Positions 10,038-21,159 of a DNA stretch of 64,000 nt are shown in pieces. Position numbers and translations under genes: made by a program. Within the stretch, counting starts at the first letter, position 1; each line of letters opens with the position of its first letter. The notes under the pieces were generated by a model. It worked only from the letters and a program-made list of their open reading frames with translations, was not told where the DNA came from and did no database searches. Location of the stretch: contig JANXCF010000001.1 of NCBI GenBank assembly GCA_025059995.1, positions 372,001-436,000 on the forward strand, in the 5' to 3' direction. This stretch comes from Leptospiraceae bacterium. GTDB taxonomy: Bacteria > Spirochaetota > Leptospiria > Leptospirales > Leptonemataceae.

Positions 10038-11408
10038 TCAAAAATATTCAAAAAAAATCTTCGCTAAAGTAAGAAAGATTGTGATTCCTACAACGTCTTG
10101 GAATGCTGTCTCAAAAGGTCCTGCTGTGATTGCCGGGTCAATACCAAATCTTTTAGAGATCATCGGTGTAACAGTTCCTACAAAACCAGAAAGATTCACT
10201 GCAATAAACATAGAAATTCCCACAACAACACCAAATTTCACCGTTTGATGCCATATCCCTCCAATGAACCCAATTACAATTCCCAGTAAAGAACCTAGGA
10301 TCAAGGTTACCGTTAATTGGCGGATGATGGGTTTCCACCATTCTTCTAATTTGGCATGACCTGTTGCTAAAGCTCGTATGATCACTGCTGCTGATTGTAA
10401 ACCAGTATTTCCCGATATTGCCGATATGATGGGCATAAACGAAGCAAGCAAAATGATTTTTTGCAAAACATCATCATAATGATGGATAACAATTCCTCCA
10501 ATGAACTCTACCGCTAAAGTCATCAGAACCCATGGAGCTCGCATAAGGGCAATTTTCACAGGAGAACGATTATACATTTCTTCTGCATCAGTTCCCACCA
10601 TTTTTGCAATATCTTCATTGTGTTCTTCTTCCATTACTTCGACAATATCATCCACTGTAATTCTACCGATGAGTTTTCCTTGGACATCCACAACAGGCAA
10701 AGAGTAAACATCGTATTTTTTAAAAATTTGAGCTATTTCCTCTTGATCCATATCAGGTGTGATGATAAACTCAGGCTTTCTCATGATCTTTTTGATACGT
10801 TTATTCTCACTATGAACCAAAAGTTCATAAATAGACACAACCCCAATGAGGCGACCTTCATCATCTACGACAAAAGTATTGTGTATATCATAACCTTCTC
10901 GTATCATTTTTTTTAATTTTGAAAGAGCTCTCTTCACGGTATCATTTTCTTTAACTGAAAGAAGATCCGCTGACATAATACCGCCAGCCGTATCTTCTTC
11001 ATAACCCAAGAGTTTTGTCAGGATGTTTCTCCTTTCTTCAGTAATACTCTGGAGTAATACCTTTTGTATATCTTTGGGTAATTCTAACAATAAGTCAACT
11101 GCGTCATCTGTTTCGAGCTCTTCTAAAATGTATATGAGTTCTTCTTGCTTCAAATAAGGTATGAGCTTTTTTTTAACATCAATTGATGTTTTTAAGAATA
11201 CTTCGGGTCTCTTTTGTTCAGGAACTAAACTATATATATAATTTTGCTTATGGACATCTTCGATATAAGTTAAAATCAATGCAATATCTGCTGCTTCTAA
11301 ATCAAAAAGAATGTTTTTTAAGATTTCTTGATTATCGTTTTCAATAAGATAATAAATTTCATCCAAAAGTTCTTGATCAATATTTATATAAACAGTATCT
11401 CTTTCCAT
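10038..11408 (-). CDS. mgtE: Magnesium transporter MgtE
   Basis: The 456-residue protein has the three MgtE parts. The first is a cytosolic N-domain of helical repeats (about 1-135). Next come two CBS domains (about 135-260, with IMSADLLSV, GVVSIYELL and GRITVDDIVEVM). Last is a membrane domain of five helices (about 285-456) containing the LASFMPIISAISGNTGLQS pore segment and the C-terminal DPAITAGPFETAFQDVVGI motif. It conducts Mg2+ and is gated by Mg2+ binding to the cytosolic domains. I saw no M-box riboswitch in the upstream 118 bases. It converges on recR with zero spacing. Confidence 0.95.
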   Translation of the reverse strand: MERDTVYINIDQELLDEIYYLIENDNQEILKNILFDLEAADIALILTYIEDVHKQNYIYSLVPEQKRPEVFLKTSIDVKKKLIPYLKQEELIYILEELETDDAVDLLLELPKDIQKVLLQSITEERRNILTKLLGYEEDTAGGIMSADLLSVKENDTVKRALSKLKKMIREGYDIHNTFVVDDEGRLIGVVSIYELLVHSENKRIKKIMRKPEFIITPDMDQEEIAQIFKKYDVYSLPVVDVQGKLIGRITVDDIVEVMEEEHNEDIAKMVGTDAEEMYNRSPVKIALMRAPWVLMTLAVEFIGGIVIHHYDDVLQKIILLASFMPIISAISGNTGLQSAAVIIRALATGHAKLEEWWKPIIRQLTVTLILGSLLGIVIGFIGGIWHQTVKFGVVVGISMFIAVNLSGFVGTVTPMISKRFGIDPAITAGPFETAFQDVVGITIFLTLAKIFFEYF

Positions 11409-11526
11409 AAAAGCTTCCGTAAAATTTATTTAAAATCATAAAGATTTTGATAAATTTTTATTTAAGTTATTTTAGTCAATACACATAAAAAGATTGTTTT
11501 TTGGTTTTTTAAAAGATAATCAATGC

Positions 11527-12717
11527 CTATTCTTTGTTTCTCAAAATGATTTTTTGTTTTTCTAAATTCGCCATTTTTTCTTTGCTAATGTTGAGTTCTT
11601 TCAAAATTTCTTCTGTATGTTGTCCTAATTTTGGTGGTGGTGAGTGAGTTTTTGTTTCGAGATTCGAAAACCGAAAGGGAATTCTTGGAAGTTTGAGGAT
11701 TCCTATTTCTTTGTCATTAATTTCAACGAACATCTGAGTTTGTATAAAGTGAGGATGTTCCATCACTTCATGAAGTTTTAAAATTGGAAAGACACAACTA
11801 TTCGGATTTTGAAAAAGAAAATCTAAGTCTTTATAGGTTTTGTTGATAAAATATTTTTGTAATTCCCTTTTGACATATTCATAATTACCATTAATCGTTA
11901 ATTCCCATAAATCTTCTCTTTGAATCAGTCTTAAAAAAACTTGAAGGAACATAGGTTCTAAAGCAGCAACGACTATATATCGTTTATCTTTACATTCATA
12001 GACTTGATAATTAGGAAGCAATCCCGCTAAGGGTGTTTTGTTTTTATCATAGGTTTTGCTTCCCAAAAGATCCCCAATAGCAAGCATAGCAACAGGCAAT
12101 GTTGAATTCGTTATACTCACATCGATAAAGCTCCCTTGACCTGTTCGTTCACGATGATACAACGCAAAACCTATCTGAGCCAAAGCGCTATAACTTCCCA
12201 TTACATCAGCAATTTGAACGGCAGGAAGAGTAGGTCTGGTTTCACTAAGCAAATCTAAAACTCCTGATATTGCCAAGTAATTCGCATCATGCCCTGCATA
12301 ATCTTTATAGATGCTTGTAGCTCCAAAACCAGAAATCGAAACGTAGATAATTTTAGGATTGATTTTTGCAGCTTCTTCATACCCAAGACCAATCTTTTCC
12401 ATCATACCAGGACGAAATCCCTCAACAAGAATATCCACCTTGGGAAGAAGTTTTTTTAGGATTTCTACTCCTTCAGCTCGTTTATAATTGATGGCTAAGG
12501 ATTTCTTATTTCGATTCAAAAGATAAAAGTAAGTGTTTTGATTCGAATTAGAAAAAGTAGTTCCCAATTTTCTTGTCCCATCAAAAGCGACAGGATGTTC
12601 CACTTTTATGACTTCAGCCCCAAGTTCTGACAAATACAACGTGCACAAAGGACCAGGAAGCAACGTGCTAAAATCTAAGACTCTTATGCCTTCTAATAAT
12701 AATTTTTTTTCATTCAT
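11527..12717 (-). CDS. Family III CoA-transferase / alpha-methylacyl-CoA racemase-like enzyme
   Basis: This is a 396-residue CaiB/BaiF-family protein. The N-terminus GIRVLDFSTLLPGPLCT and ADVIK-type segment (LGAEVIKVEHP) bind CoA. The segment GHDANYLAISGVLDLL contains the catalytic-region Asp and closely follows the alpha-methylacyl-CoA racemase pattern (GHDINYLALSG). The enzyme may racemise 2-methyl branched acyl-CoAs or move CoA between acids. Racemase is favoured by that motif. It follows the SNF2 gene by 65 bases on the same strand. Confidence 0.85.
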   Translation of the reverse strand: MNEKKLLLEGIRVLDFSTLLPGPLCTLYLSELGAEVIKVEHPVAFDGTRKLGTTFSNSNQNTYFYLLNRNKKSLAINYKRAEGVEILKKLLPKVDILVEGFRPGMMEKIGLGYEEAAKINPKIIYVSISGFGATSIYKDYAGHDANYLAISGVLDLLSETRPTLPAVQIADVMGSYSALAQIGFALYHRERTGQGSFIDVSITNSTLPVAMLAIGDLLGSKTYDKNKTPLAGLLPNYQVYECKDKRYIVVAALEPMFLQVFLRLIQREDLWELTINGNYEYVKRELQKYFINKTYKDLDFLFQNPNSCVFPILKLHEVMEHPHFIQTQMFVEINDKEIGILKLPRIPFRFSNLETKTHSPPPKLGQHTEEILKELNISKEKMANLEKQKIILRNKE

Positions 12718-12782
12718 TTTTTTTATTATCTAAGTATGACAAATTGATTAGTTTTACAAATATTTTTTGTGCTCATCTAATC

Positions 12783-15584
12783 TTAAAGGATCCAATAGAT
12801 TTGGAAGATCTCTACTTGAGTTTGTATATAATTAGATTGGTTAAGTTCATTCAATTTTTGTTGGAGTTCTAGTTTCGTTTGAAGGATAGCGTTTTCAGTT
12901 CTTGTTAATACGGCTTTTCGTTCGGATGTGGGATTGAGTTTATATCTGAGTTTTTCAATGTCCTTTTTTTCTTCTAAACTTCGTATTTTCTTTCCATAAC
13001 TAATTTCTATTTTGTATTGTTCTTTTTTGTACAGGTCTTTGAATTCTTCGATCCAAGTGGGATTTTCTTCTTGTAAGGTTTTTTGTAGCCACTCTTTGGC
13101 TCTTATAGAAATGCCTATCAGCTTTTCCTTTTCGGATTTTGTGATGGGGTGAAAAGAATATGACTTTTTGGCAAAGTCTTTCAAAAATAAATCTTCGAGC
13201 TCCAATTTTTTTTGAAGCGAAAAATGATCTCCTTTTTTTGTTTTTGAAGAACTAACAACCGATAGCAACTCTTTTCTTAGAACAACATCTTTGTTTTTAT
13301 AAGTAATCAAAAAAACAATGAATATCCCTTTTTTTTGTAAGGTTTCTGCTTGAAGTTTGATAATAGCATGTTTGTGAGGGTGATTCAAATAAAAATTTAA
13401 AGCTTCATCCACAAGGGGATGTCCAACCGCCAAAAATTCAAATTGTTCATTCTCCAAAGCAATTTCTGCATCAAAGATAGCCAGTTTTTCTTGACTCGGA
13501 ATCTTATAGATATGAACTTTCTGTTTATTCGGCTTCTTGATTGTTTGGAACTTTTCTAATTTCCATGAGGATGGATTCTCAGATAAATAATGATTTGTTA
13601 GCTTCTCAATGTGAAGGTTATCTACTTCTCTCTCTTGGTTTGTGATTTTATAGTAATCCGCAAAATTAAAATCCATCACTTTGGGGGATATGAGCTCAGA
13701 TAGAAGTTGGTAAGATTTTTTGATGGTTTCGATTTGACTTTCGATTTTTTCCTCAAGTTCCTTTTGATGGATTTTCCCCGAGACAAAATCCATAACTAAT
13801 TGAGGTAAATTGATTTCTTCTTCGATTGTTCCCAGAAGGATATCTGAAGGTCCAATGGATTCTTCAAATATCCGAATTTTATTTTCTAAGATATGTAGCA
13901 CCTTTTCTGCTACCGTATTCCTTGTGGAGAAATTCAAAATCAAAACATCGCTTTTCTGCCCGAAACGATGTATCCTTCCAATCCTTTGTTCCATTTTGAG
14001 GGGTGACCATGGAAGATCATAATTGATCAAAACATTTGCAAACTGAAGATTTCTACCTTCTCCACCTGCTTCGGTAGAAATCAAAATTTCCCCTTTTTCT
14101 TTGAATTCCTGAATTTCTTTTTCTTTTTGTTGTTGATTTAAACTCCCATGAAAAATATTACATCGATAAGAACTTAACATCTCTAACAAATATTCTTGTG
14201 TGGTTCGAAATTGGGTGAAAATTACGAACTTTTTGTAACCATTCTTTTTCAAGAAGTCAATTGTTTCTTTTAGCTTCTGTACTTTTGTATCAAACTTGAT
14301 TTTCTTTCCAATCGAAATCAAGCGTGATAGCGTGAGGATTTCTTTTCTTAGATTTTGGAGGGAATAGGAATTTTGATCAAAATAACTTAGGTTTTCAACT
14401 AGTTCATCTTCGTTTTCGTTGTATTCTATTTGCTCTTCCCAATCCCAATCTTCTTCAATTTGTTTACGATGATTTTGATAGATTCTTGTTTCTAACAAAA
14501 ACCTTCTCTTTTCTAAAGCCTTCACCAGGGCTTTTGTAGAAGAATCTAACAATTTTTGAAAAACAATCATGATAAAGCCAATTGCTCGATTTTGTTGTTC
14601 CTTAGAAAGATTGTATTCTTTTTTTACGTATTCCGTTACTTCGTCATAGAAAAGCCTTTCTTCTTGAGAAAGATCAAGCTTGACGGTTTTTACTATCCTT
14701 TTCGTAAATCCCCCTACTTCGGTTTTTCTCCTTCGAATTAGAATTTTCTCGATCTTAGAACGAAGATGAGAGATATTCTCTCCTTGACGTGATGAGATTA
14801 TATATTCTTGAAAAAAAGAATGTTCCGGACCAAGAAGATGTGGATCAATTAGCTTTATTAGATAATAAAGTTCTTCTAGTTTTCCACGAAAGGGTGTAGC
14901 ACTCAAGAGCAATATACCCTCCGTAGTCTTCGAGATTTTCTCTGCAAAAGAGTATGCTTGAGTGATTTTGTTATAATCCCTTCGGAGTCTATGAGCTTCA
15001 TCGAAAATAATCAAATCCCACTTTATTTTCAATAGAGTTTCATAATACTTTGGATTTTTTATAAAATCTATTGATGTTATGATTTTGTAAATTTTTTTAG
15101 ATAAAATATCTCTAAAGTTTTTACTATTGATAATAACAAAATCTTCATTGAATTTATTTTTGAGTTCTTGTTGCCATTGGATTTGTAGGGGTGCTGGCAC
15201 AACTATTAAAAAATTTTTGTAATTTTTCCTAAATATTAATTCTTTTAAAATCAGACCTGCTTCGATTGTTTTTCCTAATCCTACTTCATCAGCGAGAAGA
15301 AATCTAGGTTTGTATGCGTGTATTACTCGATGAGTAGCTTCGATTTGATGAGGAAGCAATCGAGTCCTCGAATTCGATAAACTCGATAATTTGTGATATA
15401 CGTAATGTAAGCGTATACGATGAGCTATCAGTGAATTCATTGCTTGATGGAGTTCTTTTTTATTTTGGACAATATAAAATTTATCTTCAGAAATCTCATC
15501 GTGTTGATGATCTTGTGGTAAGGAAATCGAAACACTTTCCTTTCGAATAGTTCGATCAAACTCGAAAATGTCAAAAGAATTCAT
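12783..15584 (-). CDS. SNF2-family helicase-like ATPase (RapA-like)
   Basis: The 933-residue protein has the two-lobe SNF2 motor: Q-region LLPHQIEA (about 76-83), Walker [13 protein letters not shown] (99-110), DEAH at about 195-198, SATPF motif III, and [11 protein letters not shown] motif VI. The [12 protein letters not shown] form and overall length fit the RapA branch, which recycles RNA polymerase or remodels nucleic-acid complexes. The roughly 350-residue C-terminal part is charged and helical, with no domain I recognise. It overlaps the NUDIX gene by four bases (ATGA). No methylase or other defence genes are nearby. Confidence 0.88.
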   Translation of the reverse strand: MNSFDIFEFDRTIRKESVSISLPQDHQHDEISEDKFYIVQNKKELHQAMNSLIAHRIRLHYVYHKLSSLSNSRTRLLPHQIEATHRVIHAYKPRFLLADEVGLGKTIEAGLILKELIFRKNYKNFLIVVPAPLQIQWQQELKNKFNEDFVIINSKNFRDILSKKIYKIITSIDFIKNPKYYETLLKIKWDLIIFDEAHRLRRDYNKITQAYSFAEKISKTTEGILLLSATPFRGKLEELYYLIKLIDPHLLGPEHSFFQEYIISSRQGENISHLRSKIEKILIRRRKTEVGGFTKRIVKTVKLDLSQEERLFYDEVTEYVKKEYNLSKEQQNRAIGFIMIVFQKLLDSSTKALVKALEKRRFLLETRIYQNHRKQIEEDWDWEEQIEYNENEDELVENLSYFDQNSYSLQNLRKEILTLSRLISIGKKIKFDTKVQKLKETIDFLKKNGYKKFVIFTQFRTTQEYLLEMLSSYRCNIFHGSLNQQQKEKEIQEFKEKGEILISTEAGGEGRNLQFANVLINYDLPWSPLKMEQRIGRIHRFGQKSDVLILNFSTRNTVAEKVLHILENKIRIFEESIGPSDILLGTIEEEINLPQLVMDFVSGKIHQKELEEKIESQIETIKKSYQLLSELISPKVMDFNFADYYKITNQEREVDNLHIEKLTNHYLSENPSSWKLEKFQTIKKPNKQKVHIYKIPSQEKLAIFDAEIALENEQFEFLAVGHPLVDEALNFYLNHPHKHAIIKLQAETLQKKGIFIVFLITYKNKDVVLRKELLSVVSSSKTKKGDHFSLQKKLELEDLFLKDFAKKSYSFHPITKSEKEKLIGISIRAKEWLQKTLQEENPTWIEEFKDLYKKEQYKIEISYGKKIRSLEEKKDIEKLRYKLNPTSERKAVLTRTENAILQTKLELQQKLNELNQSNYIQTQVEIFQIYWIL

Positions 15585-16120
15585 GAATGATTGGGGTAAA
15601 TTCCCAAGTGGGTATAATCAAGTCGACTCTTTTTTTTATCCTCGATGTAGGTTTTTAAAGCATACTTAACTGATGTAAATGCGATTTCATCCCACGGGAT
15701 CTCATCAATAGAAAAAAGTTGTGTAATTAAAGTCTCAGGTCCGGGATGAAAATCCAAATCTAGTAGTCTTGCCAAAAAAAGTAAATAAACTTGGCTAATT
15801 TTAGGAATACTATAAACTGCTTGGAGTTTTATGATCTCAACTCGGGCATTTGCTTCTTCAAGGGTCTCTCGAAGAGCTCCTTCTTCGACGGTTTCTCCAA
15901 GTTCTAAGAATCCTGCTGGTATGGTCCATTTGCCAAATTGAGGATCAATTGCTCTTTTACAAAGCAAAATTTTCTCTTCATAAATGGGAATGGTTCCAAC
16001 GATAATCTTGGGATTTTCGTAATGTATGGTATTACAGTTCAAACAAACGTATCTTTCAACGTGATCACCGGGGGGAGTCATTCGAATAACAGGATGTCCA
16101 CAATTGCTACAATACTTCAT
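15581..16120 (-). CDS. NUDIX hydrolase with N-terminal zinc ribbon
   Basis: The 179-residue protein opens with a four-cysteine zinc ribbon (CSNCGHPV...[12 protein letters not shown]). It then has a NUDIX fold with the box [25 protein letters not shown], where the G-x5-E-x7-RE-x2-EE pattern is intact and supplies the Mg2+ ligands. NUDIX enzymes cleave nucleoside diphosphates linked to another group. The ribbon plus NUDIX layout recalls NudC NADH pyrophosphatase, but the protein is shorter and the NudC SQPWPFPxS motif is missing, so the substrate is open. It lies one base after the PBP stop and overlaps the SNF2 start. Confidence 0.9.
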   Translation of the reverse strand: MKYCSNCGHPVIRMTPPGDHVERYVCLNCNTIHYENPKIIVGTIPIYEEKILLCKRAIDPQFGKWTIPAGFLELGETVEEGALRETLEEANARVEIIKLQAVYSIPKISQVYLLFLARLLDLDFHPGPETLITQLFSIDEIPWDEIAFTSVKYALKTYIEDKKKSRLDYTHLGIYPNHS

Positions 16121-16121
16121 A

Positions 16122-18599
16122 TCATTCTAACTCAATTTTCAAATCCAATTTGGGGATTTCTGTAATGGGATTTTTCATTTCTTTTAAGTTAGATGAATGA
16201 ACCTCACAGATTTCTTTTGGTTCAGTTCCAATGATGAAGTATTCTTCAATGGTATCACAATGTTTTGTCGGATTTTTTCCTGTTAACGAGCAAACAGATT
16301 TTTTAATCACGTTATTGGGAATAGGTTCGTTTTCGTACTTCGGGAACTTCGTTTGATTGATATAATTAACGAAAAAGTTCCTCCAAACAGGTGCTGCTAA
16401 GCTTCCTCCAGTAGAACCCTGACCCAAAGATTTGTTATTATCATATCCAATATAAATCACCGTGACGCTATCAGGCGTCATACCTACAAACCAAGCATTC
16501 GTAAATCGATTTGATGTTCCAGTTTTACCATAAACAGGAACATTAGGGATATATGCAGCTCTTCCTGTTCCTTTTTGAACGGCTTCTTTCAAAATATCTT
16601 TCAAAATAAACATAGTTTCTGGAGAAAAAATGTTTATCACCTCAGGGGGTGGAGCTTGGTAAACTAACTTTACTTCTTTGTTTTTTTCCACTGTGATCTT
16701 TTCGATAAAGAAGGGGGTGATCATGCTTCCATTTCGTGGAAAAACAGTGTAAGCAGTAGCAAGTTGCAAGGGTGATACATCATAGGAGCCCAGAGCAATC
16801 GCTGCTTCTCGTGGTAGTTTTCCTTTCGGGAGTTGTAGGAGTTTTTCTAAATACCCATTGATGACGTCTGGTCCCATTTTGATGTAGCTCTGCACAGCAA
16901 TCGTGTTTTTGGATTGAACCAGTGCTTCTCGAATACGCATAGGACCTTGAAACGTTCCACCAAAATTATCAGGTTCGTATTCCGACAGATCCGAATCGAT
17001 GAAAGTGATGGGACTATCATCTAAAACTGTAGCAGCCGTGAAGTTTCTTTCTTTGTCCTCAGGATTTCGATAAGAATATTCCATGGCTGATGCGTAAATT
17101 AAAGGCTTTAACGCACTGCCGGGCTGTCGTTTTGACAAAAAACGTAAGAGCTGGTTTGCGGGTATAAATTTTGAACCCCCTACGACTGCTTCTATCTTTC
17201 CATTGTTGGGATTGATGGAAATCAAAGCACCTTCGATGATTTCTGGTTTGAGGGTTTGAGTATCAATGCTTTCTTTTAATTTGTTTTCTAATGCATTCAC
17301 GATATTTCGTTCTCCAAATAGATAATTCAGTAAAATCAAGTCTTCTTTGTTTTCTTTTAGATATTTTTGTTCAAAATCCCTTTGTTTTTTGCTAATACGA
17401 AATTTAAAATCTGCAATGCCAAAGAGTTGCTTTAAGAGAGGATAGATTTCTTGATAACGTTCATCGAAAATTTCGTATTGAGTGAAAGGTTTTCGATGGG
17501 GATTTCGGATTTCGTTGAGTTGTTTGAGCCAACCCTGTAATGCCTTTTCTGCTGCGATTTGCTTTTCTACGTTTAATGTTGTGTAGATGCGATATCCTCC
17601 CGTATTGAGGTTATTTTTGATTTCACTTGGTAGTAAAGTAAGCACATAGTTTGAGGCGTAAGGAAACAAATCCAATCGCTTCGTAAAAGAGCTCTCATCA
17701 GGATAACGATTCAACGTCAGGATGTAATTTTGAACAATGTTTTTGTATTCTCTTTCAGCATCTCTGATAGAAATTTCGCCATTTTCTACAAGTCGCTTAA
17801 AAGTGACCTGCATTTTCGAAATGGACTTCATCGGGTTCTTCAATGGGCTGTAGTTATTAGGACTGGTGGTCAACGAAGATAACACCGATGCCTCACCAAT
17901 GGTGAGCTCCCGAAAATTTTTGTTAAAGTAAAACTGAGAGGCTGACTCAATACCTAAAGTTCCGTGACCCAGAGGAACTTCGTTAAAGTAGATTTCTAAG
18001 ATTTTGTATTTTGGGTATTTGAGTTCTAAAAAAAACGAAAGACTTACTTCTCGTAGTTTGCGAATGATGGTTCGTTCTCGGCTCAAAAAACGTAACCTAG
18101 CTGTTTGTTGAGTCAGAGTAGAAGCTCCCTCTTTGATTTCTCCAGCTATGAGGTTGATGATCAGAGCTCGTATGATACCGGGTATGTCGATTCCGAAGTG
18201 CTCACGAAATCGGATGTCTTCCGCGGCTATGAAGGTTTTTACTACATTGAGATTTTCAAAATCATCTTCTGTGAGTTCGATGATCTTTCGATTTTGGGAA
18301 TAAAACTCAGCTATGGGAACAACTTCTCCTTTACTATTGTAGCCATAAATGATGGAAGGTTTTTCGTAGTCTTCTACAAACCAAACGAGAAATGGATCGG
18401 CAAACGAAAATGCCACCAAAAGCGGAATAAGAAACACTAAAACAACAATCAAAAGGATTGAGTTTCTAAGATAAGCTTCTTTTTGAAGAAATCTGCGAAA
18501 GTACGTAGCCAAAAAAGCGAAAAACACCCTTTCTAAAAAATTCTTGTTTTGAAATTTGTTATACAACGGATCAACTTGGGATGGACGAGAGTCAATCAT
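16122..18599 (-). CDS. Class A penicillin-binding protein (PBP1A type)
   Basis: This 825-residue bifunctional peptidoglycan synthase has a cytosolic N-terminus and one membrane helix (about 42-66). Its glycosyltransferase domain shows [14 protein letters not shown] (catalytic Glu), [13 protein letters not shown] and [11 protein letters not shown]. The transpeptidase domain shows SxxK in [10 protein letters not shown], SxN in VQSKNTIAV and KTG in [10 protein letters not shown]. It polymerises lipid II and cross-links peptides in the periplasm. A second class A PBP is at 47289-49769. Its start overlaps the flippase stop by four bases, which fits a shared cell-wall role. Confidence 0.95.
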   Translation of the reverse strand: MIDSRPSQVDPLYNKFQNKNFLERVFFAFLATYFRRFLQKEAYLRNSILLIVVLVFLIPLLVAFSFADPFLVWFVEDYEKPSIIYGYNSKGEVVPIAEFYSQNRKIIELTEDDFENLNVVKTFIAAEDIRFREHFGIDIPGIIRALIINLIAGEIKEGASTLTQQTARLRFLSRERTIIRKLREVSLSFFLELKYPKYKILEIYFNEVPLGHGTLGIESASQFYFNKNFRELTIGEASVLSSLTTSPNNYSPLKNPMKSISKMQVTFKRLVENGEISIRDAEREYKNIVQNYILTLNRYPDESSFTKRLDLFPYASNYVLTLLPSEIKNNLNTGGYRIYTTLNVEKQIAAEKALQGWLKQLNEIRNPHRKPFTQYEIFDERYQEIYPLLKQLFGIADFKFRISKKQRDFEQKYLKENKEDLILLNYLFGERNIVNALENKLKESIDTQTLKPEIIEGALISINPNNGKIEAVVGGSKFIPANQLLRFLSKRQPGSALKPLIYASAMEYSYRNPEDKERNFTAATVLDDSPITFIDSDLSEYEPDNFGGTFQGPMRIREALVQSKNTIAVQSYIKMGPDVINGYLEKLLQLPKGKLPREAAIALGSYDVSPLQLATAYTVFPRNGSMITPFFIEKITVEKNKEVKLVYQAPPPEVINIFSPETMFILKDILKEAVQKGTGRAAYIPNVPVYGKTGTSNRFTNAWFVGMTPDSVTVIYIGYDNNKSLGQGSTGGSLAAPVWRNFFVNYINQTKFPKYENEPIPNNVIKKSVCSLTGKNPTKHCDTIEEYFIIGTEPKEICEVHSSNLKEMKNPITEIPKLDLKIELE

Positions 18600-19951
18600 A
18601 TGGTTTTTATCTTTTCCATGAACTCAGGAAATTTTCCTTTTTTGAAATAGTGAGTAAATAAAAAAATCAAAAAAAACCACCCAAAGAATTGGGAAAACAA
18701 TGTAGAATAAGCAGCACCCATGATTCCAAATTGAGGTATGAGTATCCAATTGAACAAAAAACTTCCAAGCATCCTCAAAAATGCTTCGATGGCAATCAAA
18801 ACAGTTTGATCCAAAGAAAATAAAGCTGTTCCTAAAGGAGCAAAAAACAAGCGAAGAAGAAAAGAAGGATAGATCACCCAAAAAACATTTACAGCTTGGT
18901 AGTATTCATCTCCATACCAAAGAGTAATAAACCACTCGCCAACATATACAAGAGGAAGCAAGAGAAAAAATAATAGTAATACATATTTATAAATTTTTTT
19001 AAAATATTGCTTATATTCATCAGGATTTTGAAATCGACTCATAGTGGGAAGCATTATCGATTGCATGGTTGAAAGCAAAATCACAATTCCTTGTGTGGGG
19101 GTTCTTGCAGCATTAAACAATCCTGCATCTCGAACTTGAGTCAGCATCAAAATTTCCATCCAATCAGAGAGCATTGCAAAAAACGAAGCAAACAAAATCC
19201 AAAGATTGTATCTAATTAGTTTTCTGGTCCAGAATTGGATTTTGATCTTTTGAACTGGAAAAAAGAATTTTTTTGCATCAAAGAAAAGAAAATAGAATAA
19301 CCACGGGAAAAACGTCCCAGCCATGAAGCTAAAAAGCACATGCTTGATCTCCAAATACCCTTGATTCCAAAAGAAAAACAAAAAAAGTAAAAGTATTCTT
19401 GATAGACCCGTCAAAGGTATCCAAAAAGAAAGGGTTCTGTAGTTTTTGTGGGAGACTAACAACGCATCAAAATACGAAAAAAACGACATTCCCAGTGCTG
19501 ACAAAAACACTAACCAAGCATTCGTGATCTGATACGGTGTCGAAGTCAAAGGGAAAAATCCTGATGAAACGTGAAAGAAGTTATAAAGAAAATTCTCAAG
19601 GGTCCAATAAACCACAAGAACAAAAACCACTATGAAGGAATAAATTTTGATTTTAATTGAGGCTGCTAAGAGTTGATGGATTTGGCTTTCTTTTTGCTCA
19701 GATATGGCTGGAGATAAGTATCGTATGAGGGAATATTGTAAACCCGTCTCCAGTATTGCTTGGAAAATCACCATCCTTGCTAAATACTGGCTATAAAGTC
19801 CATGTTCTTCAATGGTGAGAAGCCTTCCTACTATAAAAGAAAATATCAATGACGAAAGTGAATGAAAAGAACGGGAAAAAAATAAGACAAGGGCTTGAAA
19901 CATCGAAGAAGAAGCAAAATCCAAAAGTTTTTTCAAAAGTGATTGTATCAT
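18596..19951 (-). CDS. Polysaccharide/lipid flippase (MOP superfamily)
   Basis: The 451-residue protein is almost entirely membrane helices (about 12-14) separated by short basic loops. The N-terminal pattern RSFHSLSSLIFSFIVGRLLTIEEHGLYS is typical of Wzx/MurJ-like oligosaccharide flippases, as is the C-terminal LIPQFGIMGAAYSTLFSQ. Such proteins move lipid-linked sugars across the inner membrane. Lying directly upstream of a PBP, lipid II or an O-antigen-type unit are both possible. The family is secure but the substrate is not. It overlaps glpX by four bases and the PBP gene by four. Confidence 0.85.
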   Translation of the reverse strand: MIQSLLKKLLDFASSSMFQALVLFFSRSFHSLSSLIFSFIVGRLLTIEEHGLYSQYLARMVIFQAILETGLQYSLIRYLSPAISEQKESQIHQLLAASIKIKIYSFIVVFVLVVYWTLENFLYNFFHVSSGFFPLTSTPYQITNAWLVFLSALGMSFFSYFDALLVSHKNYRTLSFWIPLTGLSRILLLFLFFFWNQGYLEIKHVLFSFMAGTFFPWLFYFLFFDAKKFFFPVQKIKIQFWTRKLIRYNLWILFASFFAMLSDWMEILMLTQVRDAGLFNAARTPTQGIVILLSTMQSIMLPTMSRFQNPDEYKQYFKKIYKYVLLLFFLLLPLVYVGEWFITLWYGDEYYQAVNVFWVIYPSFLLRLFFAPLGTALFSLDQTVLIAIEAFLRMLGSFLFNWILIPQFGIMGAAYSTLFSQFFGWFFLIFLFTHYFKKGKFPEFMEKIKTI

Positions 19952-21159
19952 TGAAAAATGATTTCTTTTCTTCGAAAATCGCCGTCTTCTAATTCCACGA
20001 GCATGACGTTATTGATGGTCCATATAACCGTTGAAACCATAAGCCGATGATTTTTCCCTTTGGGAGCTTCCGGAAGACCAGAAGATCTATTGGATACTTG
20101 TTTTTGATTGACTTTCTTTTTTGGGACCTTTCTTATGCCAGGCAACCAAATCGAAGAATGTATCCCCGTCATAATGAGGATGGCTTCTCCTTTTATCCAC
20201 TCATCTTCGTTTAAGGTTTGATTTAAAATTCCTAACTCTTCGGCTTCTATTTCTGTTTTTTCATTATGGGGTTGGATTCTTCCCAAAAAAATGGAGTGAG
20301 TGGATTTTGCCATAAAGGCTTGAATTAATCCTTCTGGAGCTCCATAAATTCCTATCAGTAAATTCATCCTTCCTTCTTTTCGGACTATGATTTCTGCTGA
20401 TGCTGATATACTCCCTGAGTCAATCAAGGCAACCCCAGCTCCGAGCTCACGAATCCTATCAATCAATTCGCTGTGTCGAGGACGATCCTGCACAACCACA
20501 GTAAGATCAGAAATGTCTCGATGTAACGCCAACGCAGTTAACATGAGTATCTCTTTTGGATCAGCATCTAAAAGTTCTTTTTTGATGTGAATTTTAGAAG
20601 TTCCCTCTTTATCGATATCGATATAGAAATATTTTTTTATCAGTTCTTGGTGTTCTGTATCTAATTCTTGGAATTTATCCTCCATGAATAAAAGTTTCCC
20701 CAAATCCCTTACTTCTTTAGGTAAAAGTAGTTGCTTCATGTATGTTTTTGGGACAGCTTGTATGGTATCTTTCTCGGCGATAAGTAGAACCGACATGGAA
20801 TCAGGCAAACCCTTTGCAAAATTTGAGGTGCATTCTAAAGGATCAATCACGGCTTCTAAATCCAACATTTCTTTGTAGGGAATTCCTAGTATTTTCCTAT
20901 GTCCACCGTAGCCTGAGTGATCTTTTTCTCCTTCCCCTATCAAAACTTGTATTTTGTAGGGAAGGGAATTTAAGGTTTCTTCCATGATTTGAGCTGCGAT
21001 TTGGTCTGCCTTCTCTTTTTGTCCTTTCCCGGAGAGCTCGTATATACCCCTTGCAACCGTGTCTGTGACTTTGATGAAGTCTTGAGCAATTTCATGCAGG
21101 TGTATGATGTCGCTTTTACGTTCTTTCCTAGATTCTTGTTTGGTTTCTAAGGTTTCCAT
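19948..21159 (-). CDS. glpX: Divergent GlpX-family fructose-1,6-bisphosphatase
   Basis: The 403-residue protein aligns by eye with class II FBPase: IGEGEKDHSG, IDPLECT (usual DPIEGT), DRPRHSELIDRIRELGAG and GIYGAPEGLIQA. The metal-ligand acids of the GEGE and DPxE motifs and the Glu of GAPEG are present. The usual DGDV segment reads DSGSIS, and DPIEGT has Cys for Gly. It is longer than the usual ~330 residues because of an insert around residues 120-190 and a basic C-terminal tail. Fructose bisphosphatase is the best guess, but inositol- or another sugar-phosphatase activity is possible. It is the first gene of the run ending in the SNF2 gene. Confidence 0.8.
   Translation of the reverse strand: METLETKQESRKERKSDIIHLHEIAQDFIKVTDTVARGIYELSGKGQKEKADQIAAQIMEETLNSLPYKIQVLIGEGEKDHSGYGGHRKILGIPYKEMLDLEAVIDPLECTSNFAKGLPDSMSVLLIAEKDTIQAVPKTYMKQLLLPKEVRDLGKLLFMEDKFQELDTEHQELIKKYFYIDIDKEGTSKIHIKKELLDADPKEILMLTALALHRDISDLTVVVQDRPRHSELIDRIRELGAGVALIDSGSISASAEIIVRKEGRMNLLIGIYGAPEGLIQAFMAKSTHSIFLGRIQPHNEKTEIEAEELGILNQTLNEDEWIKGEAILIMTGIHSSIWLPGIRKVPKKKVNQKQVSNRSSGLPEAPKGKNHRLMVSTVIWTINNVMLVELEDGDFRRKEIIFQ

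Noticed and set aside
11409-11526. M-box (Mg2+) riboswitch before mgtE
   Set aside because: The 118 bases are AT-rich and too short for the ~160-base conserved aptamer; no motif was found.
12783-16120. SNF2 helicase plus NUDIX as a phage-defence system (DISARM-like)
   Set aside because: No methylase, DrmA/B/C or nuclease genes are nearby, and the two genes sit in a run with cell-wall genes.
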